64,000 nt of DNA from contig CM076991.1 in NCBI GenBank assembly GCA_039090855.1, forward strand, positions 106,652,021 to 106,716,020, written 5' to 3'. This DNA comes from Macrothele yani. Lineage: Eukaryota > Arthropoda > Arachnida > Araneae > Macrothelidae. How positions within the stretch are numbered: the first letter of the stretch is position 1; every line of letters begins with the position of its first letter. A program made the position numbers and the translations under genes. The notes below the pieces were generated by a model that was given only the letters and a program-made list of their open reading frames with translations, did not search any database and was not told where the DNA came from. Shown here in pieces: positions 1 to 10,575 of this stretch.

Positions 1-2349
1 GCCACGTATTTGGAATCAATTCTTCAAATAATGCTGAGTTCTCTACCATTGTACCGCGTGCCCAACCAACGTGACCTCGTTTCTTCGAAATATCACGTTT
101 GCTCCTAATCATTTATTGTCTAGTCAAGTCACCGCGTTCAAAATGTTGAAACGTTCTATTATCCAATTTGCAGTTAGCTGTCTACCTTCCTTGAGAAAGC
201 CATCTGGTTGATGTGCGAAAGCTTGGAAAATTTTATCTTTATCCTACGCCAAGAATTTTCGGATTTTTAGTATAGTTATAGTATTTTGAATCAATAGAGT
301 AGTAATAGATCATTCAACAGAAGCGATTTGACGTTTGATAAAATCCTTTATTTCCATGATTTTGCTTAATTTATGATTACTCCGGGTCACCGTGCGATTA
401 GACTTCCAGCCGGTGTCCTAACTCCTCGCTACTTTCATTCTTACCGCTCGTACGTGGAAACAACGCTTCCCTTCTCAAAAAATCCTCCTTCCTCCAGTCT
501 ATCAACCTCTCTGCCTTTCTCTCAGCCGTATACTGCTCAAAAGACACGAAATCATCCTTCTTCAGAAGACCCCTTCTTCTCTTGTTTTCCGCAACTAGTT
601 CTCAAACACGCGCCTGAAGCACAACCTCTTCCCGAGCGTCTCCATGTCCACTCCTAATGCCATCACCCCGAAGGACGGAAGTCCTGTCTAATGAGTGGCT
701 TTAAAACTCTAAAAAAGCTTTCTTCCATTGTAGCTATCTACACACGAACGTCCTGTGTGTTGTCCATTTCCAGGAAGTCCGCCGATAAACTAATCTTTTC
801 CGGTGACTTACTGGCTCTACCAAATCGAACTCCAAAAAATTTATTCTTAGAAGGATTACTTTTCACACATTCTAAAATTGCAAGGGTTCTTAATTATTTA
901 CATATTCATTAAAATGCAACAATTAAAATATATTGATATTACATTACATAAAATAAATATTCCAGCTCCATTACGTTATTATTAAAGGTTATTTACAATT
1001 ACCACGATTACAAAACAATGCAACGAACTAATGCCGAAATAGAATGAGACACAGTGATAGGAATTGCTCATGGGAGAAAAAAACCCCATCAATCGATGTT
1101 TTAGATTTTTTTTTCATCAAAATCATTCAAGTGGAAAAAGTAATTCGACTTCAGGTAAATGAATGACGAAATTCGAGTGCTTTCATTCCATATTGTTGTG
1201 TTCATTTTTATTTTTTATTAATGCAACATCAGTATTTTATGCAAAAAAAAATCCCATTTAAACGAAACAACATTTTTTCCCCACATCAAAGAAAACAATA
1301 TTCACATAATTTTTTTTTTTTTATTAACGTCAAGGGAGCTTCAGATTGAAAGAGCTTGGAAGGCAGTGCTGGGACTGCCAAATTCCCGCACTGACTATAA
1401 ATTTCAAATACTCAAAGAAAAACAAAAAATGTTAATAAGCTCGAAGATTAATTTGTTGCGTGCACAAACGTACACACACATATATTTACACCAAACAAAG
1501 AAGGAAAAAAAAAACAGGAGAATAAAAAGAAACAGCGACAAAAAAAAAAAAAAAAAAAAAAAAAAAACGATAAATAAGAGGAAGCAACGAGAAAGAAGAG
1601 CCAATGCAACAAAGGCTGTATAGGAGAAAATATTAGGCTACATGCAGGCATAAGGCTTAATGGTTGACATAAAAATATTATTTAGGGTCTCTGGGAGACA
1701 CAAGAACGGGAAGAGCTCTTGTCAGAATAGAGGAATTAAATCGTTCGACGAAACCATTTACAGCATCTAATCCTGAGCTATGACGATCACGTAGGTTTCA
1801 GTGAAACCCCTAAAAGCTTTCCTTATCTGTCCAGGGAAAAGCGGAGAGAAGGATCATATGACGCAGGAGAATGTGCGAGATGAGAGCACACAAGATGGTC
1901 AGATGGTTCTCTCTAATGCGTTTAGTTGTTGAGAGTTTTACATGGACTGGCGATGCCCTCCTGGCTCAAGTACAATTCTATGCTCTATTTATTTCTCCCA
2001 AAGGATGCCTGGACTAAAATGCCGGTGGAGATCTTGGACTTAAACGCGTTTGTTTTAAAGGAAAAAAAGGCTTTTGCGTGGAATAGAGGTGGTTAGTCGT
2101 ACACTTCTGAGTCCATTTGGGATTGCATTTCAAGGAAGGAAACGAGAATTTTGGTAAATTCATTTCCCCCATTTGGCTTTAGAAATATATAAAACAAAGC
2201 AAACTCCGTTGTATTTTTAAAAGCTTTGAGTTAGAAGATGGACAGCTTAATCACAAGGTAAAGTAGCATACGATGCAATAAAAGGGAAAGGTGACTGAAC
2301 GACATATCAAGGTAGGTAATAAATGGAACGGTCGCAAAAGACGAACTGT
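1..2349. other. AT-rich stretch without a recognised gene
   Basis: No protein family or RNA gene was recognised. The open frames are short and lack family signatures. Pure A runs sit near 1534-1567 and a T run near 1311-1322. The frames crossing the A run are rich in lysine or phenylalanine only because of composition. An undetected exon cannot be excluded. Confidence 0.5.
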
Positions 2350-2564
2350 TTGTTTGTTTGAAGGTTTAACGACCACCGTCAGCAACTGTATGGGCTATAA
2401 GCAGTCGCCCTTCCCTAATTTAGGGCCACTGATTCCAGGAAAGGGAGAGAGCCAGTGCCATAAGACAAACACAACATCTATGCATCACCGGGATTCGAAC
2501 CCGGACCCTTTCTCGGACGAATGGTCATAAGCCAGCGCTTAGACCACTGCGCCACCAGGGCGGC
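2350..2564 (-). mobile_element. SINE-A copy 1, tRNA-derived retroposon
   Basis: Short retroposon read on the minus strand. It begins with a tRNA-like head (A-box-like GGTGGCGCAGTGGTCTAAGC, B-box-like GGTTCGAATCC) and ends in a T-rich stretch on the plus strand, which is the oligo-A side of the element. Seven further copies in this window share head, body and orientation rules, so the family can be delimited by comparison. The head's B-box is well kept here (2491-2503). A short false reading frame found in every copy is not a gene. Name given here for convenience; no database match was made. Confidence 0.85.
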
Positions 2565-2992
2565 AAAGACAAATTTCACCCTACATTCTCACATCTCCCC
2601 TTCCCCACCCATTTATGTTTTTAGTTTAAAGGACTTTCATTAGTCTCAACCGCACTGAGAGTCGATTTTCGTTTTTCGCTGTAGTATGTATAGTTCTAAA
2701 GGTATGTACAGTTGGTAGGTAGGACTACGTCAAAAAAAAAAGTCATTTAAATATACAACTTGAAGTATTTATTCCGTATTGAATGGTGTAACAATTTATA
2801 AAACATACAACGACTAAGTGCCGAGATTTCACACTCCGAACGGGAGGCTTTCTCAAGGCCAGTGAACACAAGAATAATTTCGGGAATGACGATAACTTGA
2901 AATCTTGGAGCGCGTATCTACTACGTGTCTAGGTGATATTGCGTCTCGCGACCTACCTTTCAAACCTTCTCTCTCATTTTCCCCTTAATATT
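2565..2992. other. Unassigned stretch between SINE-A and Penelope-type remnant
   Basis: Nothing recognisable. It may include decayed upstream or downstream parts of the neighbouring GIY-YIG relic, but no motif supports that. Confidence 0.4.
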
Positions 2993-3427
2993 CTATGTCA
3001 GTAGGATCTTCCACGCAGCCGAGAGTTCGAGGGAAGGGCTCTCGTTGCAAGGGTTGGGATGCATGGATATTTCAATGCTTTCTCTAGTCAGTGTTCCTTT
3101 GTAGTCAGTGTATGGAGCGATCCTCTTCATGTTTTTCCATACCGGTACGGCGTCATATTGTGCTACTTCTTTGCAAAGCGCTGTTTGTGTTTTTCCTGCT
3201 TTAATGTCCCTTATGTGTTCTTTTCCCCTAATTGTAAGGGATCTTTTGGTCATTCCGATGTATGATCGAGACAAGCCATCTGGATATTCCAATGTTATCT
3301 CATCATACACCGCAGCTCCAGAATTCACGTCAGGGTCCTTATGTGTATTTGTTGTTGCTGTGGCGATGGACATTGGTGATTTAATTCCAATGCGTAATCT
3401 ATGGCGCTTCTTAAGGTTCTTAAACAC
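2993..3427 (-). pseudogene. Penelope-like element GIY-YIG endonuclease remnant
   Basis: A 144-residue open frame resembling the C-terminal GIY-YIG endonuclease of Penelope-like retroelements, which nicks target DNA during retrotransposition. Visible features: a first-strand segment AVYDEI in place of the GIY half, then SYIGMTKRSLTIR with the YIG half and the arginine that normally follows, the EHIRDIK segment, and near the C-terminus TRESIEI, where the catalytic glutamate and the family's ESIEI-like helix lie, followed by LELSAAW. The reverse-transcriptase part that should precede it is not seen on the minus strand above 3427, so this is a 5'-truncated or decayed copy. The first GIY residues are altered, so activity is doubtful. 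A stand-alone GIY-YIG host protein is less likely, given the ESIEI / LELS ending. Confidence 0.7.
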
Positions 3428-3905
3428 AAACGAAAATTTCGGGATGTATGAAATGGATCAAACTCAAAAGTTGTTGATTTTAAATTATGCTCATACTTTC
3501 TCTATAACCGGATAACGTATAGCCGAGGTTCCACTGCATATGCTTACAACCAGTTTTCAATAAACATGTGTTATTTTAAATTATGCTCATACTTTCTCTG
3601 GGAGGAGTAGATACACGATTATCTTGTTTGCCGAATTTTGATGTGAGACTAGGTCTAACTCCGCAGTTAGTATGGGGCGACGTACGACCAACCGCATGTT
3701 ACAAAAATAGATCCCAACTGGAATAATCATAGCGTTAAAAATACGTGCAGGACACTAATCGTGTTAGCACATTCGTAAACAGCATGGAGTCCAATTTGCG
3801 TACTGCGCAATACATCGTACGCGCGACGCTCTCCTCGCTCCCTGTACGCGGGGGAAGATGATGCAATATTTCTGAGTGTGCCGCCGCGTTTGACTCAGTC
3901 TGTCT

Positions 3906-4171
3906 CGGCAACCGTGAGCGTAACACGACTGTGCGTGATATCGTTTTAAAGCTCTCTCGACGAGATCTATTCAAATATACGAAGAACATTTCGCAGTGGC
4001 TTGAACTCAACATTTTAAAATATTGTTTTCTTGTGAACCGGTGAATACTTTTGACAATATCACGGTATATATGGACAATCGTGAGTGCAAAACGACTGTG
4101 CGTGGTATCGTTTTAAAACTCTCAACGAGATCTATTCTAATATATAAAAACGTATCGCAGTGGATTAAACT
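3906..4171. repeat. Diverged direct duplication, ~165 bp apart
   Basis: Two related blocks, about 3906-4009 and 4073-4171, share CGACTGTGCGTG, ATCGTTTTAAA, CGAGATCTATTC and TCGCAGTGG in the same order. The rest of 3428-4206 has no recognised content. Confidence 0.7.
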
Positions 4172-4206
4172 AAAATTAAAAACAAATTTAGCTAGCATTT
4201 TCGACG

Positions 4207-4311
4207 ATGCCGGGGAATTCGCAGAATGAACGCAAGCAAAAGCGGAGAAAATCAAAACTAGAGGCAAGAGCAAGTGATGAGGAATGTAAGAAGCCCAAGA
4301 AGACAGGGCAC
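4207..4311 (+). pseudogene. Short lysine/arginine-rich open frame, cut by LINE
   Basis: A frame opening at an ATG near 4207 encodes about 35 residues rich in K, R, E and Q (for example ERKQKRRKSKLEARAS) and stops shortly before the simple-repeat tail of the RTE LINE. It looks like the basic start of a longer protein interrupted at this point. It was not recognised; the basic stretch alone does not identify a family. Equally it may be chance. Confidence 0.25.
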
Positions 4312-4351
4312 CACGTTGGGTAATTCGTGTGTCGATCTATTTTGTGTTCTC

Positions 4352-5628
4352 AATGTCATCACCATCATCATCATTGTCAACCATTATCAATCCACTGCTG
4401 GACGAAGGTCTCCCCAAGTTTCCTCCACAACGGTCTGTCTTGTGCCAGTCTCCTCCATGTCACTCCCGCATATTTACGAATTTCATCCACCCATCTCCCA
4501 TGTGGTCTTTTTCTGGGTCTTTTCCTGTCCCTTGGAATCCAATCTAAAATTTCGGCTGTCCATCTATGGTCTGTCCTTCTGGCAGTATGTCCAGCCCATT
4601 GCCATTTCAGGGATTTAACTCTGATCATGATGTCTTCCACTCTCGTCATTTTTCGGATCCACGAGTTCCTCTTCTTATCTCTCCTGGTTATACCAAGCAT
4701 GCACCTCTCCATGCTGCTTTGAGTTGTCTGCAGCCTTTGTATGTCTCTTTTAGTTAAGGTCCACGTCTCTGCACCATACGTAAGCACTGGAAGGATGCAT
4801 TGATCAAACACTTTTCTTTTAAGACATAATGACATATTGCTCTTGAAAATTATGCTGTTTCTTCCAAAAGCTCTCCAGGCAAGTTTTGTACGCCGATTAA
4901 TTTCTTCATCAATGTGACCCTCACTTGATATCTGCTGTCCAAGATAAACATACGTATCTGTTATCTCCAGTTTTTCTCCATCAATCGATAAATCTTCATT
5001 TCTTGTAAAAGCATTGAACATCACTTTTGTCTTCTGAAAGTTCATTTTTAATCCCACTTCTTTACTCTTGTCAGTAAGTTCCTGGATCATACTCTGCAGC
5101 TCTGATGGGGTAGTTGCAAAAATGACTACGTCATCAGCAAAACGAAGGTGGGTTAGATAATCTCCATTAATCTTTATCCCTTTGTTTTCCCAGTTCAGTG
5201 ATTGAAAGACATTTTCCAATGTGGCATTAAAGAGCTTCGGAGATATGGTGTCACCTTGTCTCACTCCTTTTCCAATTTTTATGTGTGTTGTATTTTCAAA
5301 CAGCCGAATCTTTGCACTTGCATTTTCATAGATGTTATTAATAATATTAATGTATGCATCTTCAATACCGCACGATTTCAGAGCCATTGTAACTGCTGAT
5401 GGTTTCACCGAATCAAAGGCTTTTTCATAATCGATAAAAGCCATGCACAATGGAAGTTCATATTCCCTCGCTCTTTCAATTAGTTCTCTCAGTACGTGGA
5501 TATGATCTATTGTGCTGTAGCCACTCCTGAATCCAGCTTGTTCTCTCGGTTGAGCCATGTCCAGCGTTACCTTCAAGCGGTGTGAAAGAACTTTAGTGAA
5601 GATTTTATAAACCACTGATAGGAGGCTG
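4352..5628 (-). mobile_element. RTE-clade LINE, 5'-truncated copy
   Basis: Minus-strand non-LTR retrotransposon copy. Its 3' end is a CAT/ATG-rich simple repeat (4354-4377), the short repeat tail usual for RTE elements, not poly-A. Its 5' edge lies near 5628, where homology to the conserved S-L-L-S-V-Y-K segment of the reverse transcriptase breaks off. The endonuclease half and the start of the reverse transcriptase are missing, as expected from incomplete reverse transcription. A second, much shorter copy of the same 3' end lies at 22086-22207, and a more diverged one near 26040-26430. Confidence 0.9.
4377..5615 (-). CDS. RTE-clade LINE reverse transcriptase, partial
   Basis: Open frame of 412 residues covering most of the reverse transcriptase and the C-terminal region of an RTE-type ORF2, which copies element RNA into DNA at the target. 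The palm motifs are intact: AFIDYEKAFDS (about residues 60-70), VRQGDTISP (about 118-126) and LRFADDVVIF with the catalytic FADD (about 155-164), followed by GLKMNFQKTKVMFN. The C-terminus carries the usual RTE stretch around LKWQWAGHTARR and GRPHGRW-like residues, ending at QQWIDNG. The first methionine is internal to the domain; the true start and the AP-endonuclease are lost to 5' truncation. No stop or frameshift was seen, so the copy is fairly young but cannot be autonomous. Confidence 0.92.
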   Translation of the reverse strand: MVYKIFTKVLSHRLKVTLDMAQPREQAGFRSGYSTIDHIHVLRELIERAREYELPLCMAFIDYEKAFDSVKPSAVTMALKSCGIEDAYINIINNIYENASAKIRLFENTTHIKIGKGVRQGDTISPKLFNATLENVFQSLNWENKGIKINGDYLTHLRFADDVVIFATTPSELQSMIQELTDKSKEVGLKMNFQKTKVMFNAFTRNEDLSIDGEKLEITDTYVYLGQQISSEGHIDEEINRRTKLAWRAFGRNSIIFKSNMSLCLKRKVFDQCILPVLTYGAETWTLTKRDIQRLQTTQSSMERCMLGITRRDKKRNSWIRKMTRVEDIMIRVKSLKWQWAGHTARRTDHRWTAEILDWIPRDRKRPRKRPHGRWVDEIRKYAGVTWRRLAQDRPLWRKLGETFVQQWIDNG

Positions 5629-5820
5629 TTCTCAATGTATCCAGCATTATTTGTAAAGATTATGTAAGCTAGTTTTCATATCATATACCTGTGTTGGCTA
5701 TAACAAATCAAATAAAGGCTTTGAAACCATACTCCAATAACTCATTTCAACTCTCCAATCAGCAAGTCGAGGTTCTACGATCCAAACTGTCGGCTCAATC
5801 AGAACTAAGCATACACCCGT

Positions 5821-6298
5821 ATCTTTTTTTTTTTTTCTTGTTGTTGTTTTTGTTTGGGAGTTTAACGACAACCGCAAGCAACTTGATGGGCTATATGCAT
5901 CGACCGTCTCTAATTTAGTGCTTGGGCCACGGATGGCCTAGTGGTCAGCGTTCGTGACTGCCGCGGATCAGGTTCGATCCTAAGCAGGTAATAACGCTCG
6001 AATCACTAAATATCCGCCGTGCGTCGGTTGGGTACGTTAAACAGTTGGACCCCTGGTCCTCCCGTAATAAATAAGGGCGCCTTCGTCTTCATTTCTGTCT
6101 CGCTTCCGTGTCACTTTCCTATCGGGCACTCTAGCCCAAATCTCCTAGCTTCCTATTTCTAAGGGTTATTTAAGGCCTGGGGTCAGACACTTCCTTCAAA
6201 AAATCCTCTACGTATAATCTGATCTGATCTAATTTTGGGCCACTGGTTCCAGGATAGTGCGAGAGCCAGTGACGAAGCCAGCACTTGGGGCACTGGTT
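5821..6298 (-). mobile_element. SINE-A copy 2, split by SINE-B
   Basis: The tail and body of SINE-A run from the T-rich stretch at 5821 to about 5917, then resume at 6231 with GGGCCACTGGTTCCAGG and fade out by about 6298 before the tRNA-like head. The missing middle is replaced by SINE-B. The left and right pieces join at the same point of the family consensus (CTAATTTAGGGCC in other copies), so this is one disrupted copy. Confidence 0.8.
5918..6230 (+). mobile_element. SINE-B copy 1, nested in SINE-A
   Basis: tRNA-headed SINE of about 310 bp. The head reads like GGCCTAGTGGTCAGCGTTCG (A-box region) with GGTTCGATCC (B-box). The body contains the shared segments ACTAAATATCCGCCG and CTTCCGTGTCACTTTCC, and the end is the repeated ATCTG motif (GATCTGATCT). 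The flanks TAATTT (5911-5916) and TAATTTT (6230-6236) are the likely target duplication. Confidence 0.85.
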
Positions 6299-6348
6299 TT
6301 TAATTTTAAATATAGGAGGGACTCCCTCGCGGATGAAGCACGTCCAGG

Positions 6349-6860
6349 GTGTCTAGTTTTTCTGCTCGGACAAATGAAAATGTGGTGAACGCTGGCAAAA
6401 CTGTTGCCCATAACATGCAAATAACCAATAGGCTACTCGATGAGCAGCTTGGTGTCAGCAAGATAACGGCCAGGGTAATTTTAGAAAAAGATCTGTACAA
6501 GAGAAATATTTGCTCGAAGTTTGCGCCGCACACGTCAACACTCCTGTATACTGTGAGCTGCCTGTGAAGCAGTTACTGGCTTCGAAGTCTATCTGTGTGA
6601 TCGAACATCCACCCTAATCGCCAGATATGGCTCCCGCAGACTTTTTCCTCTTTCCAAAGGTGAAGTGTGTCTTGAAAGAGGAGCGCTTTAGCGACATTGA
6701 GGACATCCAACGAGATATGACCATCATACTGAAGGAGGTTCCGGTTCAGGACTTCCTGCATGTCTTCAAACACCTCTACGAAAGATTTCAGCGTTGTGTG
6801 GAGTTGGTGGGAGATAATTTTGAATATGTGCAAGCAAAATATAGTGTGTTGTTTTGTTAA
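6349..6860 (+). pseudogene. mariner-type transposase remnant, internally deleted
   Basis: Two pieces of a mariner-family transposase on the plus strand. The first (6349-6547) matches the N-terminal helix-turn-helix and linker region (SARTNENVVNAGKTV, then QLGVSKITARVIL and KFAPH). The second (about 6571-6860) matches the C-terminal catalytic part: a block like VIEHPP-SPDMAPADFFLFPKVK, which carries the last catalytic aspartate region, then ERFSDIEDIQRDM and the CVELVGDNFEYV ending. The middle, including the first catalytic aspartates, is absent, and a stop replaces the tyrosine of HPPYSPD. Non-functional. Terminal repeats were not found. Confidence 0.85.
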
Positions 6861-8597
6861 AATAATTTTTGTGGCATTATTCAACGGGCTCACTGTTTAT
6901 GTACAGTGTTTTCCAACATGTAATGGGAAATTTCATCATTGCTTTCCACTGTAAATTTTTGTTTTTTCTACTGGGAGTTCCTAACGTTTTTTCCTACTTT
7001 TCATTGCATACATACAAATTCTGCAATTCTAAAGAAAAATCAGGAATCAAAATAAATGTTTTCACGAAAATTCTAGTAGCACCTTTCAAGAACAGAAAAC
7101 GCATAGTCCAATTCCCAGGGGAGGAGCCATAGTCCCCCTCTTCCCCTCCTTATGGGCGGTCATGCCCGTGAGGGGTTTCATTTTGTCATTCGTTCTTTGT
7201 TTTTAAAAGCTTATTTTTAACTGCATTTGCATATATTTTTAAGTATATGTTTTTCAAATAATTGGAAACACATTTTATATGGCGGAAATATTTTTTATCG
7301 CTTCCCAATATATCTTGGGAGATGTTTCCTCCAGAGTATTTTTATTTTCGTCTCCAATATTTTGGGCCATAATGCCTTATATTATTTTAGTGCAATCACT
7401 AACTAGAGTTTATGGTAAAACTAAAATCTAATGTTTTATAATCAAAAGTACCGTAATACTGAACAAATAAAATTAGCAATCAAACGAAACGGTAGAGAGG
7501 TATTAAAATTTAAAGTTAGGAAACTGGAACCCAAAAACATTTAAAAAGTGAATATCTTTTTTATAAGAAAAGGAAATTAAATACTTAATAAAATTCCGGA
7601 GTAAACGCAATTCGGGAATTTAGGTCTATTAAAAAAATTAAATAATGAATAAAACATTTGAAACTTCAGAAGAACCTAGAGATGGACTAAGAAAATTATC
7701 AATTGTAAAAATTACCATTTTACTGATTTTGTTCGTGTATGTGTCGTAATTATTGTCTTTGTTACTGTCCTGTTCCTTGTTTTGGTTTCTTTTCGAGTTT
7801 CTCCCAGTCGGGAACATTTTTAGAAATCCCTTATGGAGTGGTTCTAAATTAATCGTAAAAAAACCTGTTTCGGGTGGACATCCTTGAGCGGGCTCCCCTC
7901 TCACTCTGTGTCGAATGTTTCAATTAGTTGAATGAATGCTGTCACTTAAGTTAAATGTTTTGACAGTATGTATTAATAGTAATACCTAAAACAAAAATTA
8001 ATTCCATTGGCCTTGTTACTTTCACTATCAAAATGTGCTACAACTAAGAAGAGAAGCGTTTTCGACCAAAGGGTTCATAAGAAAATCTTTTTGTTGCTAT
8101 ACGCAATGGAACAAGTTCTTGAAGCTTGACTAGACCATTGGAAACACTGTGTATATCTCGACAAGAATCTGTGACACTTCATGGGTTGTCAAATGAGCCG
8201 GTGCAGTCTTGTTTTGATGCGCACCAACTGCGTGACCATTCGAATGTCGCATGAAGCGTCGTATTGTGAGAAAGGTTTGACCGTTTTGTCAGTGATATGC
8301 TACACCGTCGAGAATACTATATCTCCGTCCGAAGTTCATACATACCAGTTACTATACATAAAGGTCTACAAATGTGATTATGTTAGATATTTCGATCTCA
8401 GACTTGAATAACTTGTATATATCAAAAAACAGCATGAGCGCTGTGATTTGTTTAAAAAAGTCTACTCTTCCCTGTTACTGAAAATTCAATGTACAAAACA
8501 ATATTTCGAAGGAATATATGACTAATTACGTAAGTCGAATAAAACAGCACGTGAGCATGGTGGAGAAAAGACAAACAGGCAGTTAGAAAAAAGTCTG
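6861..8597. other. AT-rich stretch without a recognised gene
   Basis: No family, RNA gene or clear repeat was recognised. The open frames are short and low in information. Confidence 0.45.
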
Positions 8598-8623
8598 ACA
8601 CACACACACACACACACACAACA
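8598..8623. repeat. (AC)n microsatellite
   Basis: About 13 uninterrupted AC dinucleotides. Confidence 0.98.
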
Positions 8624-8810
8624 GGAAGAGATGGAGAGGAACGTACGGAATGAAGATGGAGATAAGAAAATGTAGAAACAGAGAGGGAGAAAGGAACGAC
8701 AGTGAAAAAGAGAGACATAACCATAAACAAAGACAAAGCAATAGATAAAGAGGGACAAAGAGGCGCAACAAAGAGAAACAAGTTAGTAAAATCATGCAAT
8801 GCATTGATTA

Positions 8811-9857
8811 TGATACGCTTTCCAACATACCAGAAATTATTACTCAAGTTATGTGGATAATGGCTGTGGAATAAATCTCGCTCCTGTGTCCTGACCTTTG
8901 AACCCATTTCGATGATATTTAACAGAACCGGTTCACTATACCTCCGGAACAACATGATAAAGTTTAGTTGCAATAGAAGCAGTTTTACGCAAGTTATGAG
9001 AATAATGGCTGTGGAATAAATCTGGCTTTTGTGCAATGACCTTTGACCCCATTTCGTTGATATTCAACAGAACCGGTTCACTATACCTCCGGAACAACAT
9101 GATAAAGTTTTGTCGCAATCCAAGCATTTTAGGTACGTTATGACGCATAAGGGCAATGGAATATATCCCGCTCTTATGCCCTGCCTGACCTTTGACCCCA
9201 ATTCCAATAGGGTTCGTGCCCAGGTGGTTCCCTACCACATACTAAAATTTCATCGAAATCGAACCATATTTACGCATGTTATGACGCATAAAGGCAATGG
9301 AATGGATCCCACTTTTATGTCCTGACCTTTGACCCCATTTCGCCCATTTTCAATAGGGTTCGTCCCCATGTGGTTCCTTACCACATACTAAAATTTCATC
9401 GAAATCGAACCATTTTTACGCAAGTTATGACGCATGAGGGCAATGGAATACATCCCGCACTTATGCCCTGCCTGACCTTTGAGACCCGCTTTTATGTCCT
9501 GACCTTTGACCCCATTTCGCCCATTTTCAATAGGGTTCGTCCCCAGGTGGTTCCTTACCAAATACTAAAATTTCATCGAAATCGAACCATTTTTACGCAA
9601 GTTATGACGCATGAGGGCAATGGAATACATCCCGCACTTATGCCCTGCCTGACCTTTGAGACCCGCTTTTATGTCCTGACCTTTAACCTCATTCCTCCCA
9701 TTTTCAATAGGGCTCGTGCCCAGGTGGTTCCCTACCACATACTAAAATTTCATCGAAATCGAACCATTTTCACGTGAGTTATCGTGCGGACGGACAGACG
9801 GACGGACAAAGCTGGAGCATATACGCTTCTTCAACCTACGGTTGGAAAGCGTAAAAA
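8811..9857. repeat. Tandem-repeat unit bounded by short inverted ends
   Basis: Six or so tandem units of about 146-180 bp. The later units share GACCTTTGACCCCATTTCG, AAAATTTCATCGAAATCG and CAAGTTATGACGCAT; the first two belong to a diverged subtype with AACCGGTTCACTATACC. AAAATTTCATCG recurs at about 9243, 9389, 9568 and 9744. The array ends in GGACGGACAGACGGACGGAC. ATACGCTTTCCAAC near 8812 and its inverted match near 9840-9852 (GTTGGAAAGCGT) flank the whole block, suggesting one mobile unit. Reading frames through it are artefacts of the repeat. Confidence 0.8.
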
Positions 9858-9879
9858 TGGAGTCACAGAGAGGGAGACA

Positions 9880-10080
9880 GAAACAATGAGAGACACGAAG
9901 AGAAAAAAAAAAGAGAAAAATAAGAGGGGAAATGAAAAATAGAGAAAGAGAGACAGGCCTAGAAAGTAAGAGATAACGGCAGAGAAAGAAAAAGGATAAA
10001 GTCGAAGAAAGGTAGCAAAAAAAAAAAAAAAAAACACAACAAAAAAGGAAAGAGCGACACAGACAGAAAGAAATAGATAC

Positions 10081-10138
<58 letters not shown>

Positions 10139-10575
10139 GCCTACAAAGAAAGACAAGGAAAAAAAGATAAAGCCGAAAAAAGGTAGCAAAATAGAACAAA
10201 AAAAAGAGAAAGAAATAGATACGGCGGAATGAGAGAGAGATTCACAGAAAAAAAAATATAAAGGCTGACAAGGAAAAAGCATAACGTCGAAGAAGGGTAG
10301 CAAAGTAGAACAACAACAACAAAAAAAAAAAAAAAAAGAAAGAGCCACACAAGCAGAAAGAAATGGATACGGTCAGAATGAGAGAGAGAGAGAGAGAGAG
10401 AGAGAGGCCCAGAAAAAAAAAGAGGTAAAGGCAGACAAGGGAAAAGCATAAAGTCGAAGAAAGGTAGCAAAGTAGAACAACAACAACAAAAAAAAAAAAG
10501 AGCGGCACAGGCAGAATGAGAGAGAGAAAGAGAGAGACGAAAAAGAGACAGAGAAAGAGAGGTCTGTATCTTCAT
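9880..10575. repeat. A/AG-rich minisatellite with (AG)n core
   Basis: Purine-rich DNA in which a block with GTCGAAGAAAGGTAGCAAA followed by an A run, GAGC-CACA-CAG and an AGAG run recurs about four times (markers near 10001, 10172, 10285, 10452). A pure (AG)n tract occupies about 10083-10134. The serine/leucine/phenylalanine-rich frames on the minus strand come from this composition and are not genes. Confidence 0.85.

Noticed and set aside
2993..3427. Host GIY-YIG nuclease gene
   Set aside because: Segment order and the ESIEI/LELS ending fit Penelope-type elements better, and the GIY half is degraded.
9110..9777. Repeated frame with MTHEGNGIHPALMPCLTF
   Set aside because: Arises from tandem repeats whose unit length happens to keep the frame for two units; the frame is lost in neighbouring units.
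9831..10575. Phenylalanine/leucine/serine-rich frames resembling membrane proteins
   Set aside because: Purine-rich simple repeats on the plus strand read in reverse; hydrophobicity is compositional.
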